From NCBI GenBank assembly GCA_050309435.1, contig JBNRMJ010000012.1, forward strand, positions 15,484-79,483: a stretch of DNA of 64,000 nucleotides, read 5' to 3'. Of this stretch, positions 19,104-28,411 are shown one piece after another. Made by a program: the position numbers and the translations under genes. Position 1 is the stretch's first letter. Each line of letters opens with the position of its first letter. This DNA is from CAYXVJ01 sp050309435. Lineage in GTDB: Bacteria > Bacillota > Clostridia > Saccharofermentanales > Fastidiosipilaceae. The notes under the pieces are model-generated. The model ran no database searches and was not told where the DNA came from. It saw only the letters and a program-made list of their open reading frames with translations.

Positions 19104-20309
19104 TTACTCACCGATAGCGGAAACAGTACCGGAACCAACAGTCTTACCACCCTCGCGGATAGCAAACTTGTCACCAACTTCGAGAGCGATCGGTGTGATC
19201 AGCTCAACATTAATGGTAACGTGATCACCGGGCATACACATTTCGACACCCTCGGGCAGGTTGGCTACGCCCGTAACGTCCGTTGTACGGAAGAAGAACT
19301 GAGGACGATAGCCGGAGAAGAAGGGCTTATGACGGCCACCTTCAGACTGGGACAGGACATAAACCTGACCGGAGAACTTGGTGTGGGGATGAATGCTGCC
19401 CGGCTTGGCGATAACCTGACCACGCTGTACCTGGTCACGGTTAATACCACGGAGGAGAGCACCGATGTTATCACCGGCTTCACCCTGATCCATCAGCTTG
19501 TGGAACATCTCAACACCTGTAACAACAGAGTTGGTCTTCTCTTCGTGCAGACCTACGATCTCGACAGGGTCACCGACCTTGATGACACCACGCTCGACAC
19601 GACCGGTTGCAACCGTACCACGACCGGAGATCGTGAAGACGTCTTCAACAGGCATGGCGAAGGGCAGGTCGACGGGACGTGTGGGAGTAGGAATGAAGGA
19701 GTCAACAGCGTGCATCAGTTCAACGATGCAAGCATACTTGGGATCGTTAATATCCGTGCTGGTGCTCTCGAGAACCTCAAGAGCAGAACCCTGGATGAAC
19801 GGTGTGTCGTCGCCCGGGAAATCATACTCGCTGAGCATTTCGCGAACTTCCATCTCGGTCAGCTCGATGAGCTCTGGATCAGCCATGTCGCACTTGTTCA
19901 GGAAAACAACGATGGCGGGAACGCCAACCTGACGGGCAAGCAGGATGTGCTCGCGGGTCTGGGGCATAGGACCGTCAGCAGCGGAAACAACCAGGATAGC
20001 GCCGTCCATCTGCGCAGCACCTGTGATCATGTTCTTAATGTAGTCAGCATGGCCGGGGCAATCGACGTGTGCATAGTGACGCGCGTTTGTCTCGTACTCA
20101 ACGTGAGATGTGCTGATTGTGATACCACGAGCACGCTCTTCGGGAGCCTTGTCGATGTTATCATAGCTTGTAAAGTTAGCGCTGCCTTCGCCGCCTAATG
20201 ACAGTACCTTTGTAATAGCAGCTGTCAAAGAAGTTTTACCATGGTCAACGTGACCAATGGTGCCAACATTGACATGGGGCTTGGTTCTTTGAAATTTAGC
20301 TTTTCCCAT
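19104..20309 (-). CDS. tuf: Translation elongation factor Tu
   Basis: A 401-residue GTPase that brings aminoacyl-tRNA to the ribosome. G1 is GHVDHGKT at residues 19-26; the G2 RGITI, G3 DCPGH, and G4 NKCD motifs all follow; domains II and III are complete up to REGGKTVGSGTVSAI. GGAGGATTTTTCTC precedes ATG. It closes the str operon, 150 bp after fusA, and has its own promoter in that gap, so it can be transcribed both with rpsL-rpsG-fusA and alone. Only one tuf copy is in the window. Confidence 0.99.
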   Translation of the reverse strand: MGKAKFQRTKPHVNVGTIGHVDHGKTSLTAAITKVLSLGGEGSANFTSYDNIDKAPEERARGITISTSHVEYETNARHYAHVDCPGHADYIKNMITGAAQMDGAILVVSAADGPMPQTREHILLARQVGVPAIVVFLNKCDMADPELIELTEMEVREMLSEYDFPGDDTPFIQGSALEVLESTSTDINDPKYACIVELMHAVDSFIPTPTRPVDLPFAMPVEDVFTISGRGTVATGRVERGVIKVGDPVEIVGLHEEKTNSVVTGVEMFHKLMDQGEAGDNIGALLRGINRDQVQRGQVIAKPGSIHPHTKFSGQVYVLSQSEGGRHKPFFSGYRPQFFFRTTDVTGVANLPEGVEMCMPGDHVTINVELITPIALEVGDKFAIREGGKTVGSGTVSAIGE

Positions 20310-20377
20310 TGAGAAAAATCCTCCTTATTTCAACCTGGCTGGTTGATTAAATAATTTTATGGCATACGCCTTCAGAT

Positions 20378-20405
20378 ATTATATCTAATCCAATAGGTTT
20401 CGCAA
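20378..20405 (-). promoter_or_regulatory. Internal promoter for tuf
   Basis: On the minus strand TTGCGA, 16 bp, then a perfect TATAAT, located between fusA and tuf about 70 bp ahead of the tuf start. Confidence 0.65.
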
Positions 20406-20459
20406 GTACCAATGAATCGGCACAGGCTCCAGGCGTAGGCTGTCTGTTAAAGTACAAAC

Positions 20460-22526
20460 TTACTTTTTCATGATGTTTTCTGCGATGGCCTTCGGAACAG
20501 GCTCGAAGTGCGAGATCTGCATTACGAAGGTACCGCGACCTTGTGATCTGGAACGAAGGTTGGTCGCATAACCGAACATCTCGGAGAGCGGAACGAAAGA
20601 GCTGATCAACTGCGCACCGCTGATGGAAGTCATTCCTTCGATACGGCCGCGTCTCGAGCTGATATCGCCCATTACGTCACCCATGTACTCGTCCGGCACG
20701 GTAATGTCAACTTTCATGATCGGCTCCAGCAAGACCGGCGAAGCCTTTCTCATGGCTTCCTTGATCGCCATCGAACCGGCAATCTTAAAAGCCATTTCCG
20801 AAGAGTCGACATCATGGTACGAACCGTCAACCAGTGTTACCTTCAGATCAACGACAGGATAACCGCCGAGGATACCGCTGTTCATCGCTTCTCTGATACC
20901 GGCATCGATCGGTGCGATAAATTCCTTGGGAATGGTACCGCCGACGATCTTGTTCTCAAAGATATAACCTTGACCGGGTTCCAGAGGCTCGACTTCGATA
21001 ACCGCATCACCGTACTGACCGTGACCACCGGACTGACGAACGAATTTACCTTGAGCACGGGTGGCCTTGGTAATGGTTTCCTTGTAAGCAACCTGCGGGG
21101 CGCCTACGTTGGCCTCTACCTTGAACTCACGGAACATACGATCGACCAGGATATCCAGGTGAAGCTCACCCATACCGGAAATGATGGTCTGACCCGTATC
21201 GGAATCCGTGTAAGTACGGAAAGTAGGATCTTCATCGGCGAGCTTCTGCAGCGCCATGATCATCTTGTCCTGGCTGGCCTTGGACTTGGGCTCGATGGCA
21301 ACCGAGATAACAGGTTCCGGGAATTCCATGGACTCCAGAATGATCGGTGCCTTGTCATCACAGAGCGTGTCACCGGTTGTTGTGTCCTTCAAACCGACTG
21401 CCGCGGCGATATCACCGGAATAGACCGTCTGGATCTCTTCGCGATGGTTGGCGTGCATCAGCAGAATACGGCCGATACGTTCGCGACGGTTCTTCGTGGC
21501 GTTGAGGACATAAGATCCGGAATCCAGTTTACCTGAATAGACGCGGAAAAATGCCAGCTTGCCGACGAAAGGATCCGTCATGATCTTAAAGGCCAGGGCC
21601 GAGAAAGGTGCATTGTCATCGGCAGGACGCGAATCGGGTTCTTCTGTGCCGGGATTGACGCCTTTAATGGCTTCAATGTCCAACGGCGAAGGCAGATAGT
21701 CGACGACTGCGTCGAGCATCAGCTGAACACCCTTATTCTTGTAAGACGATCCGCAGATGACCGGGATGCAAAGGTTGTTGACCGTGGCATGGCGAAGAGC
21801 TTTCTTCAGTTCGTCGACGGTGATTTCCTCACCCTCGAGATACTTCATCGTCAGTTCTTCGTCTGTCTCGGCGATGGCTTCCACCATCTTGTCGTGCCAC
21901 TCCTTAGCAAGCTCCTGAAGCTCTTCCGGAATATCACTCTCGTCGATGGTGTTGCCGAGGTCGTCTGTATAGACTTCGGCTTTCATCTTAATGAGGTCGA
22001 TGATACCCGTGAAGTTGTCTTCCTTACCGATCGGAATTTGAATAGCGATCGGATTAGCCTTCAGGCGATCACGTATCGTTTGGATAGAACGGAAGAAATC
22101 CGCACCCATAATGTCCATCTTATTAATGTAGACAACACGTGGTACCTTGTAGTGATCAGCCTGACGCCAAACCGTTTCGGTCTGGGGCTCAACACCGCTC
22201 TTGGCATCAAGTAATGTAACCGCACCATCCAATACGCGCAGCGAACGCTCTACTTCAACAGTAAAGTCAACGTGACCGGGTGTGTCAATGATGTTGACAC
22301 GGTGGCCCTTCCACTGAGCGGTCGTAGCAGCCGATGTAATCGTAATGCCGCGCTCCTGCTCCTGAGCCATCCAGTCCATGGTGGCGCCGCCTTCGTGGGT
22401 TTCACCAAGTCTGTGGATACGGCCCGTGTAATAAAGGACGCGTTCTGTCGTTGTAGTTTTGCCAGCATCGATGTGGGCCATGATGCCAATGTTTCTGGTA
22501 TTCTCCAGTGTAAAGTCTCTGGGCAT
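20460..22526 (-). CDS. fusA: Translation elongation factor G
   Basis: A 688-residue GTPase that drives ribosomal translocation. G1 AHIDAGKTT is near residues 17-25; RGITI, DTPGHVDF and NKMD follow; domains III-V are intact and include the loop with GGHGQYG. Length matches canonical EF-G rather than the divergent paralogs. It starts 27 bp after rpsG with GGGAGGGG as ribosome site. Its neighbours are the usual str operon genes. Confidence 0.99.
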   Translation of the reverse strand: MPRDFTLENTRNIGIMAHIDAGKTTTTERVLYYTGRIHRLGETHEGGATMDWMAQEQERGITITSAATTAQWKGHRVNIIDTPGHVDFTVEVERSLRVLDGAVTLLDAKSGVEPQTETVWRQADHYKVPRVVYINKMDIMGADFFRSIQTIRDRLKANPIAIQIPIGKEDNFTGIIDLIKMKAEVYTDDLGNTIDESDIPEELQELAKEWHDKMVEAIAETDEELTMKYLEGEEITVDELKKALRHATVNNLCIPVICGSSYKNKGVQLMLDAVVDYLPSPLDIEAIKGVNPGTEEPDSRPADDNAPFSALAFKIMTDPFVGKLAFFRVYSGKLDSGSYVLNATKNRRERIGRILLMHANHREEIQTVYSGDIAAAVGLKDTTTGDTLCDDKAPIILESMEFPEPVISVAIEPKSKASQDKMIMALQKLADEDPTFRTYTDSDTGQTIISGMGELHLDILVDRMFREFKVEANVGAPQVAYKETITKATRAQGKFVRQSGGHGQYGDAVIEVEPLEPGQGYIFENKIVGGTIPKEFIAPIDAGIREAMNSGILGGYPVVDLKVTLVDGSYHDVDSSEMAFKIAGSMAIKEAMRKASPVLLEPIMKVDITVPDEYMGDVMGDISSRRGRIEGMTSISGAQLISSFVPLSEMFGYATNLRSRSQGRGTFVMQISHFEPVPKAIAENIMKK

Positions 22527-22553
22527 GAATTTAGTTCCCCTCCCGCTGCAAAC

Positions 22554-23024
22554 TTACCATCTGTAATGAGCAAAGGCGCGGTTCGCATCTGCCATACGGT
22601 GTAGTTCTTCTTTTCTTCTGTATGCGCCGCCTGCTTCGTTGGACGCATCAATCAATTCAGCTGCAAGACGCTCGCGCATGGTGCGCTCGCCGCGCTTTCT
22701 TGAGAATTCCGTAATCCAGCGCAACGCCAGAGTCTGGCGGCGTTCCGGACGTACTTCAATCGGCACCTGATAGTTGGCACCGCCGACACGGCGGGCTTTA
22801 ACTTCAAGCATCGGCATAGTATTTTCCAATGCCTTGTTGAAGACTTCCAGAGCATCCTGGCCGGTGCGGGCTTGAATCAAATCAAACGCACCATAAACGA
22901 TCTTCTCGGCTACTCCCTTTTTCCCGTCCAGCATAATGTTGTTCACGAGCTTGGTAACTCTCACATCATGGTAAACAGGATCAGGAAGGACTTCTCTTGT
23001 TGGGACATGGCCTTTTCTTGGCAC
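22554..23024 (-). CDS. rpsG: Ribosomal protein S7
   Basis: A 156-residue small-subunit protein that nucleates assembly of the 16S 3' domain. It begins MPRKGHVPTREVLPDP and has the VGGANYQVPIEVRPER segment typical of S7. The start codon is GTG at 23024, preceded by GAGGAGGG. A 150-bp gap with strong predicted RNA structure separates it from rpsL; S7 is the known str-operon autoregulator in E. coli. Confidence 0.98.
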   Translation of the reverse strand: MPRKGHVPTREVLPDPVYHDVRVTKLVNNIMLDGKKGVAEKIVYGAFDLIQARTGQDALEVFNKALENTMPMLEVKARRVGGANYQVPIEVRPERRQTLALRWITEFSRKRGERTMRERLAAELIDASNEAGGAYRRKEELHRMADANRAFAHYRW

Positions 23025-23052
23025 TTGTCTTCCCTCCTCTCATGATAATACG

Positions 23053-23145
23053 AGGCTTTCGCCTGATATCACAGGTACTCAATCCACGTGCTGGTGGACT
23101 GTGCCAGTGGCCATGCCTGAATATAAATGCAGGAATGGAGTACTG
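23053..23145 (-). promoter_or_regulatory. Structured RNA between rpsL and rpsG, candidate S7-responsive element
   Basis: In the minus-strand transcript an outer stem can form between CAGTACTC (plus 23138-23145) and GAGTACCTG (plus 23072-23080). It encloses a CCTG...CAGG hairpin (23116-23133) and a perfect TCCAC/GTGGA hairpin (23083-23098). A further AGGCGAAAGCCT hairpin with a GAAA loop (23053-23064) lies just before the rpsG ribosome site. The branched shape next to rpsG is what a translational operator would look like. Folding was done by eye; S7 binding is inference. Confidence 0.5.
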
Positions 23146-23174
23146 AGCACAACGAGTTCAACCTAATCCATTAG

Positions 23175-23600
23175 TTATTTGGTTTTTGCGGCTTTCGGGC
23201 GCTTCGCTCCGTACTTGGAACGACCCTGCATACGGCCGTTTACACCGGCTGTATCCAACGTACCGCGGATGATGTGGTAACGAACACCGGGCAAGTCCTT
23301 AACTCTGCCACCTCTGATCAGAACTACCGAGTGCTCCTGCAGATTGTGACCGATTCCGGGAATGTAAGCCGAAACTTCCATGCCGGATGTCAGACGTACA
23401 CGGGCAACCTTACGCAGAGCCGAGTTAGGCTTCTTCGGGGTCTGTGTCTTAACGACTGTGCAGACGCCGCGCTTCTGCGGTGAATTAATCGTGGTCTCGC
23501 GCTTCGTCAATGTGTTAACACTGTAGCTCAGTGCAGGCGACTTTGACTTGTAGCTCTTGGCCTCACGACCACTCTTTACCAATTGGTTGAATGTAGGCAT
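23175..23600 (-). CDS. rpsL: Ribosomal protein S12
   Basis: A 141-residue decoding-centre protein. It has the MPTFNQLVKSGR start, QKRGVCTVV, TPKKPNSALRKVARVRL with the streptomycin-relevant lysine region, and PGVRYHIIRG. ATG 23600 follows AAAGGAG; an earlier in-frame start 15 codons upstream has no family support. First gene of the str operon, transcribed from a strong promoter about 100 bp upstream. Confidence 0.98.
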   Translation of the reverse strand: MPTFNQLVKSGREAKSYKSKSPALSYSVNTLTKRETTINSPQKRGVCTVVKTQTPKKPNSALRKVARVRLTSGMEVSAYIPGIGHNLQEHSVVLIRGGRVKDLPGVRYHIIRGTLDTAGVNGRMQGRSKYGAKRPKAAKTK

Positions 23601-23698
23601 CAATACAACTCCTTTCTTCTCTTTATCATTTTGATCCCAAGCCATGAATATTTGATTTCAGACAGCACAAACTATGCCACCACAGGCTCAGACACCTA

Positions 23699-23727
23699 AT
23701 AATATCATTTTTGCCTCACTTTGTGAA
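23699..23727 (-). promoter_or_regulatory. str operon promoter
   Basis: On the minus strand TTCACA, 17 bp, TATTAT, about 100 bp upstream of rpsL. The remaining gap up to serS (to 23885) is AT-rich and shows no gene. Confidence 0.7.
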
Positions 23728-23885
23728 TAGGACAATATGTCGATTTTTAACACGGAAAGCAATCGTCGTAAATACTTTTACTCATGCTTTAAAAATGATA
23801 AATTAAAACCGGATCAAACGAGTAAAATTATATCACCCTCTTCTCCGGTTTCGCAAGAAAATTAATTTATCTAAACGGCCTGATC

Positions 23886-25169
23886 TCAGTTCTTCTCCAG
23901 GTGAGTCTTTCCTCCCATGAAAGGTCTAAGAACCTCGGGGATTCTGACCCGTCCGTCACCTTCCTGGAACTGTTCCATAATGGCAGGTAAAATACGCGAC
24001 GTCGCCAGTCCCGATGCGTTCAAAGTATGGAGATACTCCGTCTTGTTATCTGCTTTTCGGCGAAGCTTCATGTTACCGCGGCGTGCCTGATAGTCTTTCG
24101 CATTCGAGGCGGAAGAAACTTCCTTATAGTCGTTCATCGAAGGAATCCAGACTTCGATATCAAAGGTCGTCGCCATGGAGGCCGAAACATCGCCGGCGGC
24201 AAGTTTGCTCAGTCTATAGTGCAAGCCGAGTCCCTCGACCAGTGCGCAGGCCTTGTTCACGAGTTCTTCAAGAGCAGCATCCGACTGCTCGGGCAGAGCA
24301 TACTGGAACATTTCAATCTTATTGAACTGATGGCCGCGAATCATGCCGCGTTCTTCGGCCCGATAACTGCCTGCTTCCTTACGATAACAAGGTGTATAGG
24401 CAAAATACTTGAGCGGAAAAACACTTTCGTCGAGGATTTCGTCACGATGCAAGTTTACCAGAGCAGTTTCGGCAGTAGGCAGGATAAAGTGCGTCGCCTC
24501 GCCGTTGTCTTTTTCCAGCCAGTAAACATCTTCTTTGAATTTCGGGAACTGACCGGCGGTAAAACCGCATTCATAATTCAGGATATGGGGAACGAGCATC
24601 ATCTCGTAACCATCTTTCAGATGCTCCTGAATAAAGTAGTTTAAAAGGGCCCATTCCAGCTGAGCGCCTTGATTGCGATACACCCAGAAACCCGATCCGC
24701 CCAGTTTGGCGCCGCGGGTATAGTCAATGAGACCCAGATCCTCGGCGATATCCACGTGGTGCTTCGGCTCGTAAGGAAACTCGGGTTTACTGCCGAAAAC
24801 GCGAACGATTTCGTTGGATTCCTTACCTCCGGCAATAACGTCATCGGCAGGCAAGTTGGGCAGACCGGCCAGAAATTCGTCTTGCTTTTTCTCCAGTTCC
24901 TGCAGCTCTTCTTCCAGAGACTTAATCTCGTTGGCAAGCTCCTTCATCTGAGCCAGAATTTCACTGACATCTTCGCCTTTTCGTTTCAATTGAGGAACCA
25001 AAGCGGACGTCTTGTTACGCTCGGCTTTCAGTTGATCGGTCTTCGCGATAAGAGAGCGCCGTTGCTTATCATTGTCCAACAAGGCGGAAAAATCCACTTC
25101 GATTCCGCGCTTGGCAATTTTAGCCGCTACACCTTCCGGATCTCTTCTGATCAATTGAATATCCAACAT
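23886..25169 (-). CDS. serS: Seryl-tRNA synthetase
   Basis: A 427-residue class II aminoacyl-tRNA synthetase. Residues ~1-110 form the tRNA-binding antiparallel coiled coil (charged stretch with KQRRSLIAKTDQLKAERNK and the QMKELANEIKSLEEELQ region). The catalytic core has motif 2 CYRKEAGSYRAEERGMIRGHQF and motif 3 TLNASGLATSRILPAIMEQ. Length is normal. No T-box leader is visible in the 144 bp ahead of it. It is followed by the str operon promoter region. Confidence 0.98.
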   Translation of the reverse strand: MLDIQLIRRDPEGVAAKIAKRGIEVDFSALLDNDKQRRSLIAKTDQLKAERNKTSALVPQLKRKGEDVSEILAQMKELANEIKSLEEELQELEKKQDEFLAGLPNLPADDVIAGGKESNEIVRVFGSKPEFPYEPKHHVDIAEDLGLIDYTRGAKLGGSGFWVYRNQGAQLEWALLNYFIQEHLKDGYEMMLVPHILNYECGFTAGQFPKFKEDVYWLEKDNGEATHFILPTAETALVNLHRDEILDESVFPLKYFAYTPCYRKEAGSYRAEERGMIRGHQFNKIEMFQYALPEQSDAALEELVNKACALVEGLGLHYRLSKLAAGDVSASMATTFDIEVWIPSMNDYKEVSSASNAKDYQARRGNMKLRRKADNKTEYLHTLNASGLATSRILPAIMEQFQEGDGRVRIPEVLRPFMGGKTHLEKN

Positions 25170-25312
25170 CGCTCTTACCTCTATTCTCCTATCGGCATTA
25201 TCTTTATCGCCGTTAACTGTTACTCTCTATCATAACGGCTTATAGCCCGCCTTAGCAAGCACTCAAGCTCATTTTACATCAAATGCACAACGACACTCAT
25301 CTCTTAGATGGC

Positions 25313-26062
25313 TTAGACGATGCCGGCTTCCCGAAGAAGTCTTTTACGATCAAGAATTTCGAAAGAACTACGCTGAAAATCGATGATGCCTTCCTCTTTC
25401 ATCCGGCCCAGCTCGCGGGACATGGAGGGGCGGGAAACGTTTAGAAAACGCGACATGCCTTCTCTGTTCATCGGTAGCGAGAAATGGTCTTTACCCTTTA
25501 AAGCGGATTGCTGCAGTAAAAATATGGCAATTCGGCTGCGCATCGCATTTCTGGTCAGGATCTCGATGCGCGAACGAAGGTTCAATGCTTTCGCTGCCAG
25601 AATACCAAGAAGATTGCCCATGATCTGCCAGGAGATATCCGACGTATCGTCTTTCGGCGGATGTACGATGAGTTCCACGGGTAAAAACAGCAGTTCGCAA
25701 GCCGTTACGGTCACCACCGTCGCGGGCCAGTTTGCATTTTCGACAAAAGCCGTGATTTCTCCGAAGAGATCACCCGGTTCCAGAATTCCTACTGTAAAAA
25801 CCGCGCCTTGGTTGTCGTAAAGTCTTATCTCGGCCTGACCCGACACCAGCAAACCGATATCGACTTGTTTCTCGTGTTCCTCGCGCAGCAGTGTATCTGC
25901 CGCTGCCTTGACGATACTGAGTCCTCCCAGGGTTAAAAATTGCTTTATCCCTGCTTCATCAATTCCTGCGAACAGATCACTGTTTAATCGTATGAGTCGC
26001 TCGATCTGTTTAGGATCCGATACGCTCCCGTTTTGAGATATTTTATCTGAATAATGAATCAT
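25313..26062 (-). CDS. Crp/Fnr family regulator, probable controller of hcp
   Basis: A 249-residue regulator. Residues ~25-145 are a cyclic-nucleotide-binding-like beta barrel (LLVSGQAEIRLYD, LEPGDLFGEITAF), and residues ~170-245 are a Crp-type winged helix with FSLPMNREGMSRFLNVSRPSMSRELGRMKEEG. It has no N-terminal cysteine cluster, so it is not a classical oxygen-sensing Fnr. It is divergent from hcp across 139 bp containing several inverted repeats, which suggests an HcpR-like sensor of nitrosative stress that switches hcp; this is inference from position and family. The Shine-Dalgarno is poor (GGGGGA close to ATG). Confidence 0.85.
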   Translation of the reverse strand: MIHYSDKISQNGSVSDPKQIERLIRLNSDLFAGIDEAGIKQFLTLGGLSIVKAAADTLLREEHEKQVDIGLLVSGQAEIRLYDNQGAVFTVGILEPGDLFGEITAFVENANWPATVVTVTACELLFLPVELIVHPPKDDTSDISWQIMGNLLGILAAKALNLRSRIEILTRNAMRSRIAIFLLQQSALKGKDHFSLPMNREGMSRFLNVSRPSMSRELGRMKEEGIIDFQRSSFEILDRKRLLREAGIV

Positions 26063-26110
26063 AGTCCCCCGGCCGGCTCCGGCTTTTCCTTAATCAAGCA
26101 CGACTGCATC

Positions 26111-26182
26111 CGGTAGCCACAGCTACCGAATCTCAGTTAAAGCTAACATAAACTAGTTAAAGGTAATAGCAAAAAAGTTACC
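26111..26182. promoter_or_regulatory. Inverted repeats in the regulator-hcp intergenic region
   Basis: Three symmetrical sites are present: CGGTAGC-CACA-GCTACCG (26111-26128, perfect 7-bp arms), GTTA-N4-TAAC (26136-26147), and GGTAA-N11-TTACC (26162-26182) ending 19 bp before the hcp start. Any could be an operator for the divergent Crp/Fnr regulator; the one nearest hcp overlaps the likely promoter and leader. Confidence 0.45.
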
Positions 26183-26201
26183 GCATAGAAAGGATATAAA
26201 C

Positions 26202-27779
26202 ATGGATAAAATGTTTTGTTTCCAATGCGAACAGACCGCCAAAGGGACCGGATGTACCGTCCAGGGCGTTTGTGGCAAGAATCCCGTCGTAGCTTACGAA
26301 CAAGACGAAATCACACTGGCTCTCATAGAATTAGCAGTCCGTATTCAAGGGCAAACACGTAAACCTTCCACGGATCGATATATTTTAGACGGCTTATTTA
26401 CCTGCATCACGAACGTCAGTTTTGACGATGAAAAGTGTGCGAAAATTGCCGCCGAAATTCGCCGGGAAGCAGCTTCCTATCAGATTGTAAACGAGCCTGT
26501 CAATATCGCCGTTTCGGATACGAGCGATATTTTCGGCGGTGATCGCAATCAGGTATCACTACGCAGTTTACTCTTATTCGGCTTGCGCGGTATGGGTGCT
26601 TATGCCTATCACGCCTATGTTCTCGGCTACGCGGACGAGAAGATGATGGACGATATGGTTCGCTATCTGGCCGCTCTGGCCGAAGAACACAGTGTAGCCG
26701 AATGGCTGCAGCTGCTTCAGGACTTCGGTATGAGCAACTATCGCTGCATGGAGCTTCTGGATCGGGCTAACACCGAAACTTTCGGCAATCCCCGCCCGAC
26801 TTCTGTCACCATGCTGGTCGAAAAAGGCCCCTTCATCGTAGTCAGTGGCCATGATTTCCACGACCTGACTCAATTGCTCGACCAAACAGAGGGTAAAGGC
26901 ATCAATATCTACACCCACGGCGAAATGCTGCCCGCTCACGGTTATCCCGAACTTCGTAAGTACAGCCATCTGAAAGGCAATTTCGGTACGGCCTGGCAGA
27001 ACCAGCAGAAGGAATTCGCCGATGTACCGGCAGCTTTCCTCTTCACGACCAACTGCCTGATGCCTCCGCGTCAGAGCTATCAGGACCGTGTCTTTACCAC
27101 AGCCGTAGTCGAGTATCCCGGCCTCGTACATATCGAGGGCGACGAGAAGGATATGAAGGATTTCTCCCCCGTGATCGAAAAGGCTCTGGAACTGGGCGGC
27201 TGGGACGAAGACAAGTACTTCACCGGCATAAACGGCGGCTCCAAGCTGACAACCGGTTTCGGTCATGACGCGGTTCTCTCGCAAGCCGATGTAGTTGTGG
27301 AAGCAGTCAAATCGGGTCTCGTCAAACACTTCTACCTCATCGGCGGTTGTGACGGCGCCAAACCCGGACGCAACTACTACACCGAACTGGCCCGCAATAC
27401 GGCTGATGACACCTTGATCCTCACCGTCGCCTGCGGCAAGTATCGTTTCAACGATCTGGATCTCGGTCATATCGGACCTTTCCCGCGCATCATGGACATG
27501 GGTCAGTGCAACGACGCATTCTCGGCGATTCGCGTAGCCTCCGCCCTGGCCGATGCTTTTGGTACGGATATCAACAGCATTCCTCTGACAATTATCTTGT
27601 CCTGGTATGAGCAAAAAGCAGTCTGTGTTCTCTTAACCCTTCTGGCGCTCGGCGTAAAGAACATCAAACTCGGACCGACACTGCCTGCTTTCGTTTCGCC
27701 CGACGTCCTTACGGTCTTGTCCGAGCAATTCGGCCTGACACCGATTAGCACGGTCGAAGCGGATCTCGCATATAACTAA
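26202..27779 (+). CDS. hcp: Hydroxylamine reductase / hybrid-cluster protein
   Basis: A 525-residue iron-sulfur protein that reduces hydroxylamine and, in several bacteria, nitric oxide. The N-terminal cysteines C6, C9, C18 and C24 have the C-x2-C-x8-C-x5-C spacing of enzymes from anaerobes. Later segments KPGRNYYTE and the cysteines in TTNCLMPP, IGGCDGAKPGR and LTVACGKYRF fit the hybrid 4Fe-2S-2O cluster ligands. GAAAGGA precedes ATG. It is monocistronic with a terminator and divergent from a Crp/Fnr regulator. No hcr reductase gene is adjacent, so the electron donor is elsewhere. Confidence 0.96.
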   Translation: MDKMFCFQCEQTAKGTGCTVQGVCGKNPVVAYEQDEITLALIELAVRIQGQTRKPSTDRYILDGLFTCITNVSFDDEKCAKIAAEIRREAASYQIVNEPVNIAVSDTSDIFGGDRNQVSLRSLLLFGLRGMGAYAYHAYVLGYADEKMMDDMVRYLAALAEEHSVAEWLQLLQDFGMSNYRCMELLDRANTETFGNPRPTSVTMLVEKGPFIVVSGHDFHDLTQLLDQTEGKGINIYTHGEMLPAHGYPELRKYSHLKGNFGTAWQNQQKEFADVPAAFLFTTNCLMPPRQSYQDRVFTTAVVEYPGLVHIEGDEKDMKDFSPVIEKALELGGWDEDKYFTGINGGSKLTTGFGHDAVLSQADVVVEAVKSGLVKHFYLIGGCDGAKPGRNYYTELARNTADDTLILTVACGKYRFNDLDLGHIGPFPRIMDMGQCNDAFSAIRVASALADAFGTDINSIPLTIILSWYEQKAVCVLLTLLALGVKNIKLGPTLPAFVSPDVLTVLSEQFGLTPISTVEADLAYN

Positions 27780-27812
27780 AGATCTGACTGCGATAGACTT
27801 AAGTAACAAGAA

Positions 27813-27845
27813 GCCCGTCACCTGATAAGGTAACGGGCATTTGTT
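27813..27845. terminator. Terminator between hcp and trmL
   Basis: GCCCGTCACCT/AGGTAACGGGC stem with a GATA loop; T-rich sequence follows on both strands, so it can serve both convergent genes. Confidence 0.8.
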
Positions 27846-27861
27846 CTAAATATTCAGTGGA

Positions 27862-28353
27862 TCATTTCCCGTCCAGGACATGGCTTTCGAGCTGCATTTG
27901 AGGAAAACCTTTTTGTCTCCAGTACTCATAAATACAAATCGCAACGGAGTTCGAAAGGTTTAAGCTGCGATTATCCGGCACCATGGGAATGCGAATACCG
28001 CGTTCGGGATGAGCGATCAGCATGGCTTCGGGCAAGCCGGCAGTCTCTTTCCCGAATAAAATCAGGGAATTATCCGGATAGACCACATCGCTGTAAACAT
28101 GCGAGGCCTTGGTGGATGCATAATAAACCGCCGAAAATTGGTGAGCGCTCATGAGTTCTTCCACACTGTCCCAGAGATCGAGTTTCAATCTGTCCCAATA
28201 ATCCAAACCGGCTCGTTTTAAATAGCGGTCGTCGAGGCTGAATCCTAATTTTCCTATAAGATGTAGATGGGTTCCCGTCGCCACGCAAGTTCGCGAGATA
28301 TTTCCGGTATTCGCGGGAATTTCGGGTTCCACAAGACCAACATGTAAAGCCAT
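27862..28353 (-). CDS. trmL: tRNA (cytidine(34)-2'-O)-methyltransferase
   Basis: A 163-residue SPOUT enzyme that methylates the wobble ribose of certain Leu tRNAs. It begins LHVGLVEPEIPANTGNISRTC and has the knot motifs ILFGKETAGLPE and IRIPMVPDNRSLNLSNSVAICIYE. ATG 28353 (AAAGGA ten bases ahead) gives the family start; the frame is open 30 codons further up into whiA but that part is not family-like. It lies 58 bp after whiA at the end of the cluster. Confidence 0.93.
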   Translation of the reverse strand: MALHVGLVEPEIPANTGNISRTCVATGTHLHLIGKLGFSLDDRYLKRAGLDYWDRLKLDLWDSVEELMSAHQFSAVYYASTKASHVYSDVVYPDNSLILFGKETAGLPEAMLIAHPERGIRIPMVPDNRSLNLSNSVAICIYEYWRQKGFPQMQLESHVLDGK

Positions 28354-28411
28354 ACAGGCACAATCCTTTCGATAATAGAGATAAAAGATGAGATAATTCG
28401 CCAAGTAAGCG

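Noticed and set aside
19221..20198. 325-codon frame opposite tuf
   Set aside because: Codon-bias shadow within a certain gene; no ribosome site or family.
25170..25312. T-box upstream of serS
   Set aside because: No T-box core motif or leader-length structure could be seen in the 143 bp.
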